Assembly: GCA_019009955.1 (NCBI GenBank)
Contig: CM032231.1
Location: forward strand, 41,936,001-42,000,000
Direction of reading: 5' to 3'
DNA length: 64,000 nucleotides
From: Riptortus pedestris
Taxonomy: Eukaryota > Arthropoda > Insecta > Hemiptera > Alydidae
Numbering within the stretch: position 1 is the first letter of the stretch; the number at the start of each line of letters is the position of its first letter. The position numbers and the translations under genes were made by a program. This document shows positions 31,301 to 40,560 of this stretch, in pieces. The notes under the pieces were generated by a model that did not search any database, was not told the DNA's origin, and saw only the letters and a program-made list of their open reading frames with translations.

Positions 31301-34300
31301 AGTTAGTGAAAATAGTTAACCGGATTGCAAGTGCAAAGTTATAAATGCAAACGAAAATATCTGGTGTCGCGCGCTAGCTGGAACTTAATTATATTGAGTT
31401 TACTGAAACAGTGTTGTGTCCGGCGAAAATGTGTGAAGTGTAATTACTCTAAATAGACTTGTTTTGTGTAAATATTACACTCTCATGAAGAAGAGGTTAT
31501 TGTGTGATTGTTCTTAATACACTAGTTGAAAAGTGAACAGAACTATTTATTTCACCCCACTCAGTCCACTAAAGACTTTTAAAGAACAGAACATCTAAAC
31601 GAAGGGCCAATCTCCTCGCCCCTACATCAGAAACCCTAAGAATAATAACTTAATCTTCTATAAAATAATATTGGATAATCAATTTTCTTCAGCCAAATCA
31701 CCTGCAGCTTTCTCTGGGACGAACAAATCCTGGAAATACCACTAAACTTTCCAGTTAAACATTGGTTAAAAACACTAAAAATCAGCAATGAAGTATAAAG
31801 ATAAAACGAAATATAAGAAGATATAGAATTGTACAAAAATGTAAGAATTCACATAATACTTTGTGATTTTTGAAGAATATTTGCTGGAGTGGTTGTGAAT
31901 AGCATGCCCAGCTGGAGAACTCGCTGTCACTATGGAAATCTAACATAGCAACCTCAAGTTCATCAGCAGAGCTATGCTAAGTACAGGCTAGGTTGTTCTT
32001 TTTCATTGAGGATTTTAATACAAAAACATGTAAAATCTGCAAAATAAAATATTACCAGTTGTTTAATCGCAATAAGTTTCATTTATAATATTCCCCGTAA
32101 ATGTAGTTTTTTGTTAATGTATATACAATATTTTAAACCTTTTTTTCATTTCTTTCAACGTATATACGGACCAGAGGAAGTAATGACTATGGAAATTTCC
32201 AATTTTCCATAAATATGATAATGAATTATCTCGATTGCAAACTACCCAAACCTCCTGGATCTACATACATACTTTCGATAACGAAGACCAAAATAATTAA
32301 ATAAATTTGGAAATCTACATTATAAGACTACTGGCACTTTACTGTGAGGTTTATCATAATAGATAATACATATACGGAGACTAGTTTTTTCCTTAAATAT
32401 AGCCTACAAATTAAGAAGTACTGTAGTCATCAATACCATATACGTCTTGTAAACACTTGTATACTTTCTACATGCATATACATATTAGCCGCGATTTGAG
32501 ATTATGCTGAAGTTTTGAAGAAATTGTTTGACCATGACAGAAGTTCCGTAGTTCATTCTAAGGACTAGATAGAAAATTGTTTTGTTATCTTCTATTATTA
32601 TAAACGGTGTGATAATGTAACCACTTTTTGCAACATGAAAATGTAGATATATTTCCAAATCCCAATTCGAATGCATCGACAAGGCAATTGACCATTTGAC
32701 CAACGAAAAAAGCTTTGGAATGTAATAATCCAACATGAGGCAGTGAACGGTAGAATTTCACCGCCCCCATTATTTGTTAAAAATAGCTGGCTGTGTCAAA
32801 TTCCGAGAGTTTGAATTAGAGATTTTTCGAAAAGCAGGTACCCGTCCCTGCACCTTAGTTGGTAAAGTATTGAGCTAGATACCCAAAATGCCCGGGAGCC
32901 AGTAATAAATAGGGGAAAACATATTTTCTCTCAAATAGAAAGGTATTAAATTAGAAAGTCTTTAATATATAATAATGAATTGTTTTCATATCCTTTTATC
33001 CTTTTTGTGGAAGAAATTTCTAAGAAAACAATTTTTTAGGTAATTTAAACTTTTTTTTCCATATTTAAAACTAGCACCAACAATTTTGAACGAATTACCA
33101 TTATATTTCTTTTTTCAGGATTTTTACATTATATGAACTAGGGAGCTTCTAAGTTTTTTACATTTCCTGTAAAATGCACTCTTTCTTGCTAGTTTGAAAC
33201 TGACTTGCTAGGTTTTATCTTACTTTAAAATAATTTACGGGTATAGTATAATCCTACAAATTAAAATTCTACTATACTTTACTACATATTCTTTCTTCTC
33301 AATGATGTAATGATTAATTAAGAGTAAATTCTATTACGTTCTTATAAAACACTACGTTTCATCTTGAATCACAATGATGTATTTTATACTTCATAAAAGT
33401 ATCTCCTAGTAATAGGTTTGTTCTAATAAAATAAACTATAATAAGTTGTATTTAAAACAAAAATAAAGCAAAAGAACCCTGAACCTGCCATGAAATAAAT
33501 TTTGTTAAATATGTTTTTTGAATTCATAAAATATATGTATTTAGAGGTAGTATATATTTTATAACTACCATGAAATAAATATATATTTGCTACTTTATTG
33601 TCGGTGTCTGGATATGGCATATTTAAACCCCTTGGACTAAAATTAGTTAGGCAAAATAACGATTAATTAGTACTTCAAGAACACTAATTAAAAAAAAAAA
33701 TTCAATATAAGTAAATTTCTATTTGATTCATCAATAATGGACTATCCGTTATATTATTTTTAAAAATGTATACTCTAAAAACTGTAAAAATGTAATTCAA
33801 ATGTTCGTAAAATTTGTCATAAACGGAGTTACTAAGTCCTAAAATGCTGGCGTTAATGACCAAAGAGTTGTCTCGCCACAAGAAAAAAAAAAGTTCTGAA
33901 ATTGGACATGAGAGTTAGTCATACACACAAATATAGTTGGAATATATTGTAGAATGTAGTACATACCTGTGATATTCCGTACAATGTACAAGCATAATTG
34001 AGGGACGCGAGAGTGAATACATCTAGAAGAATTGAACCTATGAATGAATGGCTCTCATTTTTGAACCTAAAAGAAAATAGAGATTATTATATTTTATTAT
34101 TCTTTATTTATTATATTATAATTTAAAGAATTAAAATACATTCTCCAGAACATTGGTTTTCTTAGAGCTTCAACAATCTACAATATTCGATTATACTCAA
34201 AATCATTATATTTATTTCGGATTCTTTTATTTTACAATAATGATTCATATCCTCAATGTAAATTATTTAATTTTTTTTTTACGATGGTTAGGTAGTATAC

Positions 34301-35285
34301 CTCTGTTCTATAGAGCTATGGAGGTCAAACTCCATGACTGTTTTCCTTACGGGATATCATCAGCTATTGTAAGATTTACTCAAGACCTGATTTTCGAAGC
34401 ATTTCCTCAAATGGCTTCGAAACATTGGTCCTAGTCTTTAAGTTTAAATGTTGTTGCGAAAACTGGGTACTTGAAAAATTATGATGACTTAATGATGTCT
34501 TTAAGAAGTACGAAGTAAATGAAAGAAACCGACCATTGGGAGGACCGTTGGCGCAAGGAATATTCTCGGCGGCCACGTCTGGGATCTAGCCCAGTCTGGG
34601 CTCTTTGTCGTTGAACTCGCCGCCCGTCTATAAAAGCGCCTCAACTCGCCCGACAGATAGTTTTTCTCAGTTCCCTTCTAGTGAATAACAGTGCGCTCAG
34701 TGCAGCTCTAGTGAACAGTGCATTTTATTTTCAATGCGGTACAGTATTTAATGTGAAGATCAGGGTAGTGCCGTGTTAATGTGATGATCCAGAGCAGTGC
34801 CTTGTATTTTTTTGAAGATCAGTACAGTGCGGAGTTTTGTGATCTTCAGTGATTCGCGTGATCGTGTGTTATTGTACTATGCAATAAGAAGAGAAGTTAT
34901 CAGTGCATACTGTGAGTAGTAGTTAAGAATAATTTACCAAATGCAAAGTGCATTGTTAAATAAGTTGTGCAGTAATAAAAACTCTAAAGCTTGTGTGCTT
35001 AATTTTGCAATCCAAAATAACTGTAATAAACAACGATTATTATTCTTTTTATAACCATAACAATATTTTATATTTATTTATTTTATTTATATGATGTACC
35101 TGCTACTAAGTACGTATATGTAGAAGGAATACCAATAAATGTTTACGATAGTTTTATTAAACTTAAAATTAATTCTTCAACTCATAGGGAAATCAGCTAT
35201 TAAGATTGTACTCATGATGCGATTTTCTAATGTCTTCAAATGTCCATCGATCCTACTTAGTAGTTGACGAAAATGAGGTCCGTTC

Positions 35286-35340
<55 letters not shown>

Positions 35341-37185
35341 TTGTATATAACCAATGTTGTTGAAAATTGTATTTTCTATAAATATTAACCTATACATTGT
35401 TTCCCTCTTTTGGATATTAAGTGTTTTTGCACTTTTTAGCTTTCTGCCTACCAACTAGTTTACTGAAACCCCCAACTCTTGGTCATCACACTTGAAAAAC
35501 AAGCGAACGTATGCCAAATACCGTTTCCAACAAAACTTTATTTGCAAATACGTTGAGTGATGAAGTTATCAATTAATATTTTCTAAAAAATTTAAATTGT
35601 TGGCTGTAAAATGCATACTTGATCTTTACGTTACTCGATTTTTAACTGTTTTATTCAACACTAAAGATCATATTCGTTGAAGACTAAAATCAGACTAAGA
35701 ATAGGTTCTTTAGAAAGAGGGCATTCGAAAATTCAAAATATCTCCGTTATTAATAGTCGTGTCGTAAAATGTTATTGAAACAATCTTGTTAAACTATTAA
35801 TGATCCTCAATTGTTGTTTTGTACATTTTTTAAACGAGTTATTCGTACGTTCTTGTTTTCATCCCTCAGCAATCCCCCCCCCCCCTTCTACTCATCGGAA
35901 ATAGAGGATATGGTTATATATCATTAGTGTGTCATATCACAGCACATGGGAAATCTGCTTAGTTAATACAGCGTGAAGGACTTTTTTTTGCTAAAAGGAC
36001 TGACTGGCATAAGATGGACATGTGTTTAGTAAATAGGTTCCTCCTATTTCTAAGTGTTTTGCTTCCATTCCGTTAATCTCTGGTTTTAATAAATTTATAG
36101 CTCAGTGCATTAAACAGGAAATTCCAAGTAAGAGATGATTACAGTTATCGATTATATTCAACACCCACCCCCTTGAAACTAGTGTTTCCACTCCAGGGAT
36201 TGTTTTCCATTATAAACATTGTTGAACTATTAAATTAATTATTATATTACTATCCAATTATTAAAATTGTATTGTGGGATTTCCTGAGATAACTGAGGAT
36301 TGTAAGGGCTTTTTATTCCATTCTAGAGTTCAGCCCTTTCTCGGATTATATTAACGAAGTGCATTACCAAATTTATTTTATTATTAGCCCAAAATAGTGT
36401 ATGCGCATCTTAAGAGAAATTGTTATCTCTAATAAATTTTAGCAGATTTTCTGCTACTGTTTTATTCAACACTAAAGTCTTAAGTCGTTAAGGGATGAAA
36501 TGGGATCAGGATCAGAGGGGAGGATTTGAAATTTATAAATATCTCCTTTATTGTAGTCGTATCGTAAAGTGTTATAGAGCCAATCTCGTTAAGATATTGA
36601 CGCTCTACAATTGTTGTTCTATACATTTTTGCGTGTCTTAAACAACGTGCTTTGGTTGGACGCTTTCACCTAACAACTTTTCCGTAACTGTGGCATTAGG
36701 AACAATTTAGTAACGTGCTGTTAGCTCGTCTTGATTCACCCAAGGCTTAAAAAAGTCCGTCACGCAGGGGCTGCGTAAACTAAGCAGATTTCCCACCTAA
36801 AGTTATACAATAGAGAAATCTCCATACAAGTGGCGATCAGTTAAGGAAACGGCCGAACTAGCTTTCGGCGGGAACCATTGCTCGTCCGTTACATTTAATA
36901 AAAATGCAAATATCTCCGTTAATATTCAAGATAGGGAATAAATGTATAGAGCAATATTTATAGTAAATTTAATTTTCAATAAGATTTGTTCTATACAATT
37001 ATTCGATCCGATGTATAGTAACGGAGATATTTCGAATTTTCAATAATCTCCACTCTAACCCCCCCCCCCTCCCACTGGTCCGATTTCAGCCGTTAACGAA
37101 CTTGATCTTCCTATTTACATAAAACGATTAAATACCGAGTTTGGTGACGATTAAACAAAAATTGCTACCGCTAGAGTGTTAACAG

Positions 37186-37257
<72 letters not shown>

Positions 37258-39558
37258 TTGAACGGACCTCATTTTCGTCATCTCTTGGGTAGGATCAATG
37301 GACATTTGAGAAATTTTTCGAAAATCGCGCCATGAGTACGACCTCAATAGCTGATATCCCTTAAGGGAAATCTGCTACAAGTAACAAATAAAATCCACAA
37401 TTTTTCCATTAGAATGTACTGGGTTTCATGATTGTAGCAAATTAGATCTGAATTAGTCAATCAAAATAATCATTCTAGTTACTTAAACTCAATATCTTAC
37501 AATGTAGACAAAATTTATGAAATTAGTTAGAACCTCACCTCAACAGTGCTTGATGATGTCGGATGTTTGCTCTCAAGCATGAGTACATGCAGTTATTAAA
37601 TTCTTTATTTTCGAAAAGATTTTGATTGAAGATGTGTACCAAATCTTTATTTTTCTTCCTGTACATGGAAAATGCCCTTTTCTCAATATTCAGTAATGAG
37701 TTATTTAATATCTTTATATGCACCTTTAAGTGGGTTGTAAAAGAAGTGTATACGCCATTGACGCTCACAGCTGTGATATATACAAACGCCCAGAAAAACA
37801 TATCCAAGAGGTAAGCTGCAGTATAGCCAACGGGATTCCTAGTGTCGAAAGGTGAATAGAATACTCCTGGAAAAGTAGTCCAACAGAAGATCGAATTAGA
37901 AAAGAAGGGAAACATTATGGGTAAGTTTGGTTAGAAATGACAAGTAAGGATATGCATGAAGAACAAATAGTTCAATAAAAATTCGTTAATGATCTCATAT
38001 TAAATACACAAAAGTAGGATTTTTTAGTGTATTAATTGTTATCTACGTATACATATACCAACAAAAAAAATGATGTTTTACAAAATTATTTATAACTCCA
38101 ACAGAACAAATTATGGAGGTTTGCTTTGATTTCATATAATCGCGACTATATATTTCTTTTCCTCTAATTATTTCGTGAACGATAAATTTTGTGTTAAATA
38201 AATATATTAAATTAAAATAAAAGCTTACACCATGCAAAAACAATCTATTCCAAAATTATTATGTGTATTTTTAATCTAATGTTTCAATTAAATAAACAAA
38301 ATATTAATGAATATTCCTTTTATGTTGCAACTCGAATACTCTAAATGAGCAGTAATGATTGGACATTATATTCTCTAATACAGCTAATGAACTAGAAATA
38401 TAAATTGAATTTGTAATTATTTAAATATATTTTTTCATTGAACAAGTGTGTTCCATTATACCTGGTAGGTATGGGTTGAGGACTCCTGGAGTTTCTTCAG
38501 TTACCAGAAAGACTTGTGACAGTGGAAAGAAAAAAAGGTTCGAAGTAAAGCCTATGATATACATAATGTGGATTGTATGAGCTTTCTTCTTTATTTCTTC
38601 CTCTATGCCCCTTCTCATATCTTCCTCTTCTTCTGAAAGGTCTTCTCCTTCGTAGTAGTATATCCCTGCATTTACCATATTTCTCATTTTTGTGATGGTC
38701 CTGAAAACACAAGGTGCTTAAGCTAAAAAAAAAAAAAAAAAAAATACCCACACATGATGAGTATTTATTAATTCTTTAAAACCCACACTAGAGAAACAAA
38801 TACAAAGAACAACATTAAGTCAGCCCCTTTGATAACCTGCTGTGTTCTTGGGCCACAGAATGCCAGTATTGAAAAATTACTACGACCCAACGCTAGTATT
38901 AGAACCAGTGAATTGAAAAGTAATTGTTACAATCTCTTGTGATGTCCTCAAAAACTGTTCTGAGATATACAAAGATTAAGGCATTACCTCTTCTTTTAAT
39001 TGACAAAAATCTTAACACAGATCGAAAAAGAGTGAATTCATTCTCATCACTCACTGAAAGTAGGCAATCAGTTAAGGTCTCATTTTCTTTCCATGATATG
39101 TTATTAAATTTGAATTAATTAAATAATCTAGTAGTGTTTTTTTTTCCTCTTTTATGTGTAATAAAAACAATAACTCGTCCATTTTGAGTGTTTTTTAATT
39201 AAATTTACAAATTCCGTGATTTGTTAATTACGTTACTTCAGTAATCCCGTTAAAATGTTTGCATCTTGAAGTCTTACCTGTCAGTTATAATCCTGCTTGA
39301 TAGGAGCCACCCTGCAAAAAGAACTGCTATCATTCCATGTAATGCATCGATAATAAGATTCAACCTCGGTGCCACAAGGTAGGCAGCATACAGGGCCATC
39401 GATGCCATATAGATATTGAGTATGAGAAGCCCAGCTGTATACACTTTGTACACAACATTCTTTGACTGTGAGAACCCAATAACCGAAAAAAGCCATTTTC
39501 TGTCAACAAATACGTCGTATGGATCTACTCTATTGATTCTATTCAAGTGGGGAGCCAT
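22168..39558 (-). CDS. Insect odorant receptor (7tm_6 family), spliced gene, complete
   Basis: This is a ligand-gated olfactory channel subunit of the insect odorant receptor family, expected in olfactory neuron membranes together with Orco. Seven exons join in phase: 39,558-39,278, 38,700-38,462, 37,866-37,539, 34,066-33,967, 25,758-25,657, 22,468-22,310 and 22,227-22,168. The sum is 1,269 nt, or 422 residues plus stop, typical for the family. The first membrane segments lie near residues 36-61 and 66-87. Exon 3 opens with YSPFDTRNPVGY, the usual loop ahead of a membrane helix. The diagnostic C-terminal part is FFGEEVMTE-SKI, then YAISWY, and a short terminal exon rich in hydrophobic and basic residues. 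Family members typically have an acidic, lysine-rich insertion where EEEEDMRRGIEEE is seen. All donors are GT and all acceptors AG. The ATG at 39,558 is preferred by length, but the frame stays open to an acceptor at 39,601, so an extra 5' exon is possible. The receptor subfamily cannot be assigned. Confidence 0.9.
22310..22468 (-). CDS. Odorant receptor exon 6
   Basis: A 159-nt exon (53 codons) starts SKILFQTLYAISWYNYDERF and continues to a conserved IMICYTRKPIEIKA segment and SLETYGH. Acceptor TTCTAG, donor GTAAGTATG. Confidence 0.9.
23018..23541 (-). mobile_element. hAT element relic with transposase C-terminus
   Basis: On the minus strand near 23,375-23,280 the frame reads IVQRLTGDNLENSFRLCISK then INPNIDGSVSKIL, equivalent to the RLTDxNLExxLRxxxS...PDI tail of hAT transposases of the ZBED/GTF2I-repeat kind. 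The left edge GGTATGGGCAACC and right edge GGTTACCCACATATG act as degenerate inverted ends. GGGCC-type motifs follow the ends, as in many hAT termini. No clear target duplication is seen. Confidence 0.65.
23628..23685. repeat. (TA)n microsatellite in the hAT-like element
   Basis: An uninterrupted TA run of about 58 bp between the GGCGGGCCGC end motif and the palindrome. Confidence 0.9.
23755..23870. repeat. Large near-perfect palindrome
   Basis: The left arm begins GTGACGAAAGTAGA and the right arm ends TCTACTTTCGTCAC. Internal blocks TACAACTC, GTGAAA and CCACACGAGC pair with GAGTTGTA, TTTCATG and GCGAGTGTGG. The arms are about 50 bp and the centre is near 23,813. It would fold into a long cruciform or hairpin. 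Confidence 0.85.
24548..24889 (-). pseudogene. Relic of a widespread insect transposon ORF
   Basis: The frame reads MSLKIHLFHSNMDFFPPNLD followed by VSDGHGKRFHQNI. This closely resembles the repeated insect ORF with FFPxNLGxVSDEHGERFHQDI found in many arthropod genomes next to transposons. Flanking residues drift quickly. The element type is not known to me. It lies in odorant receptor intron 5. Confidence 0.55.
25330..25455 (+). repeat. Third copy of the AATAAATC-GTGGA repeat
   Basis: GAAGAGGCGTTTCAGGGGAC, then GCGAAACATTTAGAGGAAAA, ATAAATCGGTGG and a CACGTGTTTTTGATCAATTG tail align with the reverse complement of 11,590-11,700. This marks a dispersed family with a conserved GGACGCGAAACA motif of unknown type. 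Confidence 0.6.
25657..25758 (-). CDS. Odorant receptor exon 5
   Basis: A 102-nt exon (34 codons) encodes SPPINILVSYMMTNMAEQTY and then FFGEEVMTE. The GEE motif ahead of a serine at the next exon is a family signature. It lies 8.2 kb downstream of exon 4. Confidence 0.87.
26028..26470 (+). repeat. Family A, internally rearranged copy, plus
   Basis: Left end ACGTCACGCAGGAGCTGCAG. Then comes the ACTTGATCTTTAGTTTTACA block, GTATGGTAACGATAAGAC, a TA tract (26,371-26,401) and TTTTGAACGGACCTCATTTT. The right hairpin is lost in a G-rich run. Confidence 0.75.
27379..27420. repeat. (AC)n-CGCG-(GT)n microsatellite palindrome
   Basis: An ACAC run meets a GTGT run at ACGCGTGT, forming a perfect inverted dinucleotide repeat of about 36 bp that can fold on itself. 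Confidence 0.85.
27912..28062 (-). repeat. Family A left-end fragment, minus
   Basis: 150 bp of the left end: GCCAAAAGCTAGTTCGGCCG, AAACTTCACGTGGGAAATCT and GCAGCCCCTGCGTGACGGAC. It is followed within 150 bp by a full copy in the same orientation. Confidence 0.85.
28203..28934 (-). repeat. Family A copy cut at its end by the LTR element, minus
   Basis: Runs from the right hairpin remnant TTACCTTAAGGAAAATCAGC through a TA tract (28,322-28,372) to the left end GCAGCCCCTGCGTGACGGAC. The LTR retrotransposon begins right after GGACT. The remaining TTT of the repeat edge reappears after the 3' LTR at 31,578. Confidence 0.88.
28931..29295 (+). repeat. 5' LTR of the gypsy-like element
   Basis: Begins TGTAGCGGCGACGCACGTAC and ends near CAGTCCACTAAA. 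It differs from the 3' LTR at only a handful of sites, for example CACGCGG versus CACGTGG, and one small indel. Confidence 0.92.
29296..29312 (+). other. Primer binding site of the LTR element
   Basis: TTGGTGAACCCGATGCG lies directly after the 5' LTR and resembles the tRNA-complementary sites of insect gypsy-like elements. The matching tRNA was not identified. Confidence 0.6.
29368..30234 (+). CDS. gag: LTR retrotransposon gag protein
   Basis: A 288-residue intact ORF starting MSNSDFFDIF. The middle has the gag capsid pattern seen in insect gypsy-like elements (LEDQRLGDRKPSHFLRDLQ, then LRGLPDRIQAAL). The C-terminus has a basic stretch and a degenerate zinc-knuckle-like region, CFYHEKFREKAAKCRQPC. 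It assembles the cytoplasmic particle that packages element RNA. The ATG lies 73 nt after the 5' LTR. The reading frame changes before protease, so pol would need frameshifting. Confidence 0.88.
   Translation: MSNSDFFDIFTVDGETSHRLDPVQMPQQVEATSAATIKAQLPAFCKYDPEIFFLQCEAVFALYDIRNSIKRFRFVVAQLDREAVRDVIDLVRSPPTENAYEILKNRLIGSFGESDNVRIRKLLEDQRLGDRKPSHFLRDLQHLGGTMVSDDLLKPIWLRGLPDRIQAALVATEQQDLTKLSAIADRISEIYEPRVCEVAAVNTDSKGSYTNEKLLDAIEKLSERIAALEMRGKPHAATREMTTEPRARSRSKGRHLCFYHEKFREKAAKCRQPCDWKPSKSKKTEQEN
30249..30716 (+). CDS. Retrotransposon aspartic protease (truncated pol start)
   Basis: A 155-residue ORF with the catalytic motif LVDTGAALSVLP near residue 24 and the flap and second-half motif FILADVGHPIIGADLL. 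This is a retropepsin that would cut the gag-pol polyprotein. After about residue 125 the sequence leaves protease homology and runs into a deletion junction near 30,690, so the reverse transcriptase is absent. The N-terminus overlaps the gag end in another frame, and the true pol start is upstream of the listed ATG. Confidence 0.85.
   Translation: MAEPVATNSHRRLFVVDRQSLIRYLVDTGAALSVLPTKKGNKTQPSDFALYAANGTAIPTYGDQLVTLDLGLRRKLTWRFILADVGHPIIGADLLYHYQIMVDLASCQLIDKITGLTSKGRPANVAVSAIYSVPSGKWYTELLNKYSSITLLPTL
30694..31188 (+). pseudogene. Integrase C-terminal remnant
   Basis: The frame opens in the integrase core with SLFFQLSKTLGFQRIRTTSY, then HPQANGCVERWHRILK, the block holding the third catalytic acidic residue. 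It then jumps to the C-terminal part (FLRDDTVHRPLTPPYTGPYE, TVTIDRLKPA). A second internal deletion lies near 30,820-30,870, between these blocks. The upstream integrase and all of RT/RNase H are lost. The frame differs from that of the protease ORF. Confidence 0.85.
31193..31206 (+). other. Polypurine tract of the LTR element
   Basis: TTGGGAGGAGGTGA lies directly before the 3' LTR. The purine-rich run would prime plus-strand synthesis. Confidence 0.65.
31207..31573 (+). repeat. 3' LTR of the gypsy-like element
   Basis: Same start as the 5' LTR, about 367 bp, followed by the duplicated GACT. It ends in CTAAA, not the canonical CA, so the exact right edge is uncertain by one to three bases. 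Confidence 0.9.
31580..33960. other. Odorant receptor intron 4, right part
   Basis: AT-rich. Apart from the SINE-like copy at 32,838 nothing is recognised. Overlapping minus-strand frames at 32,485-32,770 have no family resemblance I can name. Confidence 0.45.
32838..32945 (+). repeat. tRNA-derived SINE-like copy (second type)
   Basis: CACCTTAGTTGGTAAAGTAT then TGAGCTAGATACCCAAAATG resembles the 5' half of a tRNA (A box, D arm). CCCGGGAGCC stands for a decayed B box. The tail TATTTTCTCTCAAATAGAAA matches the copy at 11,228-11,345. Confidence 0.5.
33967..34066 (-). CDS. Odorant receptor exon 4
   Basis: A 100-nt exon completes the arginine codon, then encodes FKNESHSFIGSILLDVFTLA and NYACTLYGISQ, one membrane helix. 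It ends in phase 0 at donor GTATGT. It is too short to stand out as an ORF. Phase and hydrophobic content tie it to its neighbours. Confidence 0.8.
34540..35030 (+). mobile_element. Possible solo LTR with core promoter
   Basis: A GC-richer island in AT-rich intron has TATAAAAG at 34,629-34,636, an initiator-like TCAGTT at 34,667, short repeats of CAGTGC and GAAGATCAG, and ends with several AATAAA signals (for example AGTAATAAAAACTC near 34,970). A TATA box, initiator and clustered poly(A) signals within 0.5 kb without a coding region suit a solo LTR. A host promoter for an uncharacterised transcript is the alternative. No target duplication was found. Confidence 0.4.
34629..34636 (+). promoter_or_regulatory. 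TATA box
   Basis: TATAAAAG is followed by GCGCC in a locally GC-rich context, with TCAGTT 38 bp downstream. It lies in odorant receptor intron 3 region on the opposite strand and cannot serve that gene. Confidence 0.5.
35183..35987 (-). repeat. Family A copy, minus
   Basis: Right end CATAGGGAAATCAGCTATTA, a TA tract (35,290-35,338), long-version modules, and left end CATGGGAAATCTGCTTAGTT then GCGTGAAGGACTTTT. Confidence 0.83.
36425..36650 (-). repeat. Family A internal fragment, minus
   Basis: Shares ATTCAACACTAAAG, ATCTCCTTTATTGTAGTCGT and GAGCCAATCTCGTTAAGAT with the copy at 35,183-35,987. Neither end is present. Confidence 0.65.
36751..37377 (+). repeat. Family A short full copy, plus
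   Basis: 627 bp with left end AAAAGTCCGTCACGCAGGGG, CTAAGCAGATTTCCC, a TA tract (37,190-37,254), and right end TATCCCTTAAGGGAAATCTG then CTA. It ends about 160 bp from odorant receptor exon 3. Confidence 0.9.
37539..37866 (-). CDS. Odorant receptor exon 3
   Basis: A 328-nt exon. It starts by completing the glycine of LPG and continues VFYSPFDTRNPVGYTAAYLL, a membrane helix and a basic cytoplasmic loop ending RHHQALLR (split codon). The acceptor is TTTTCCAG and the donor GTGAGG. An upstream in-frame ATG at 37,915 is not used in this model. Confidence 0.88.
38462..38700 (-). CDS. Odorant receptor exon 2
   Basis: A 239-nt exon. It completes the arginine codon, then encodes TITKMRNMVNAGIYYYEGED, an acidic and basic helix, a hydrophobic segment (TIHIMYIIGFTSNLFFFPLS) and NPYLPG. 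Donor CAG/GTATAA. Confidence 0.88.
39278..39558 (-). CDS. Odorant receptor exon 1
   Basis: Encodes residues 1-93 plus two bases (AG) of a split arginine codon. It starts MAPHLNRINRVDPYD, has two hydrophobic helices, and ends at donor GTAAGAC. If an upstream exon exists, this exon would extend to 39,601, where TTTGATTTCAG is a usable acceptor. Confidence 0.85.
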
Positions 39559-39889
39559 TGAAAAGCAATTAGCGCCTGCCTGCAGCCATGTTAAACGATT
39601 TCTGAAATCAAATAATAAAGCAATAAGAAATTTAGAATGTGGTAAGTATATAGCATTTTATTCTTGCAGCCCGACTTAGGAAAGCCACACTTAGTTGCTC
39701 ACTTAATTACAAGTATAAATAACAACTTTTTTACAAGTTACAAAAGGGGCTGGGAGATATGCCTGCTTAGGGACGAACCTGTTTGATGTTTTTAAAACTT
39801 AAAATTGCCAATATGTTTATTCATGCTGAAGTGCATTATCTTGCTTCTGAAATATTTTTTTTTTTTTCAATTATGCTAGGAAACCCTAT

Positions 39890-40560
39890 TTTTTTTGTCT
39901 GTCTAAGACGGACTGCAAATCTAAGTCCAGCGGCAAGTTAGTGTTAGGTGACTTCAATGCTGAGATAGGCGGGAATGAGGTCAATAGATCATAAACTGAG
40001 ACTAAACCAAAAATAATAGTTGTATTCACTGTCTCCAGGGCATGAAGGCCCACCTACCATGTTTCACTCCAAGAGCGTCCTTAAAACGCTGAGTCCAGGT
40101 GACCAAAATTGGAACCAAATATCCCTTTAGTGCGAAATACGCCACTCATATTTCAAACGCAAGAAGCTACCACGGGAGGTGCGACTGTAGGCCAGGCAAT
40201 GACCAAGCACAGGCAGAATCACGCTGAAGAATAGAATATGTGAAACAAAGTCGTTCTGTTTTAGAACTGATAACCATTAGAAGGGTCCTGTAATGGCTTC
40301 TTATTGGTAGTGGTTTTGGGATCCAGCAATGAAAATGAAACAGCGGTTAACCCTAGTTTTATCAATAAATTAGAGGCTGTCATTATGGAAAGGAATCAGG
40401 TTTGTCTAATGACGATACAACGGCGAAAACATGCAAGCCAAGACAAATGCTCCGTAAATTGGGAAACTCTAAATTACTGATTTCTAAAAAGAGTGCTCCA
40501 TAACTACTGGTCGCCTAACCACAACCTGTTGGACCCATTCTCCTGTTGTGCAACCTGGCA
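39890..40560 (+). pseudogene. Trace of a retrotransposon endonuclease
   Basis: At about 39,918-39,995 the plus strand reads SGKLVLGDFNAEIGGNE, the GDFNAxIG motif of RTE/CR1-like endonucleases, then a stop. The following 500 bp are GC-richer than the surroundings but no further domain can be read. It lies upstream of the odorant receptor on the other strand. Confidence 0.5.

Larger units (their letters stand above)
28931..31573 (+). mobile_element. Gypsy-like LTR retrotransposon, internally deleted
   Basis: The element is 2.64 kb with near-identical direct LTRs of about 365 bp, gag, protease and an integrase tail. Reverse transcriptase and RNase H are missing. Directly after the 5' LTR comes a primer-binding-like TTGGTGAACCCGATG. 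Directly before the 3' LTR is a purine tract, GGGAGGAGGTGA. The flanks share GACT, a 4-bp target duplication. It lies inside odorant receptor intron 4 on the opposite strand. With no pol of its own it could move only with help from a full-length relative. The low LTR divergence suggests a fairly recent insertion. Confidence 0.9.

Noticed and set aside
28931..31573. Endogenous retrovirus with envelope gene
   Set aside because: No envelope-like frame exists between the integrase tail and the 3' LTR; gag, protease and integrase features fit an ordinary insect gypsy-like retrotransposon.
32485..32770. Overlapping minus-strand frames as an extra odorant receptor exon
   Set aside because: Exon phases of the receptor already agree without it, the frames lack fitting splice sites, and hydrophobicity does not match any missing helix.
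34153..34434. 93-codon plus-strand frame near the solo-LTR-like island
   Set aside because: AT-rich hydrophobic translation with no recognisable motif. It overlaps no conserved exon, and its end shows Family-A-like chance words only.
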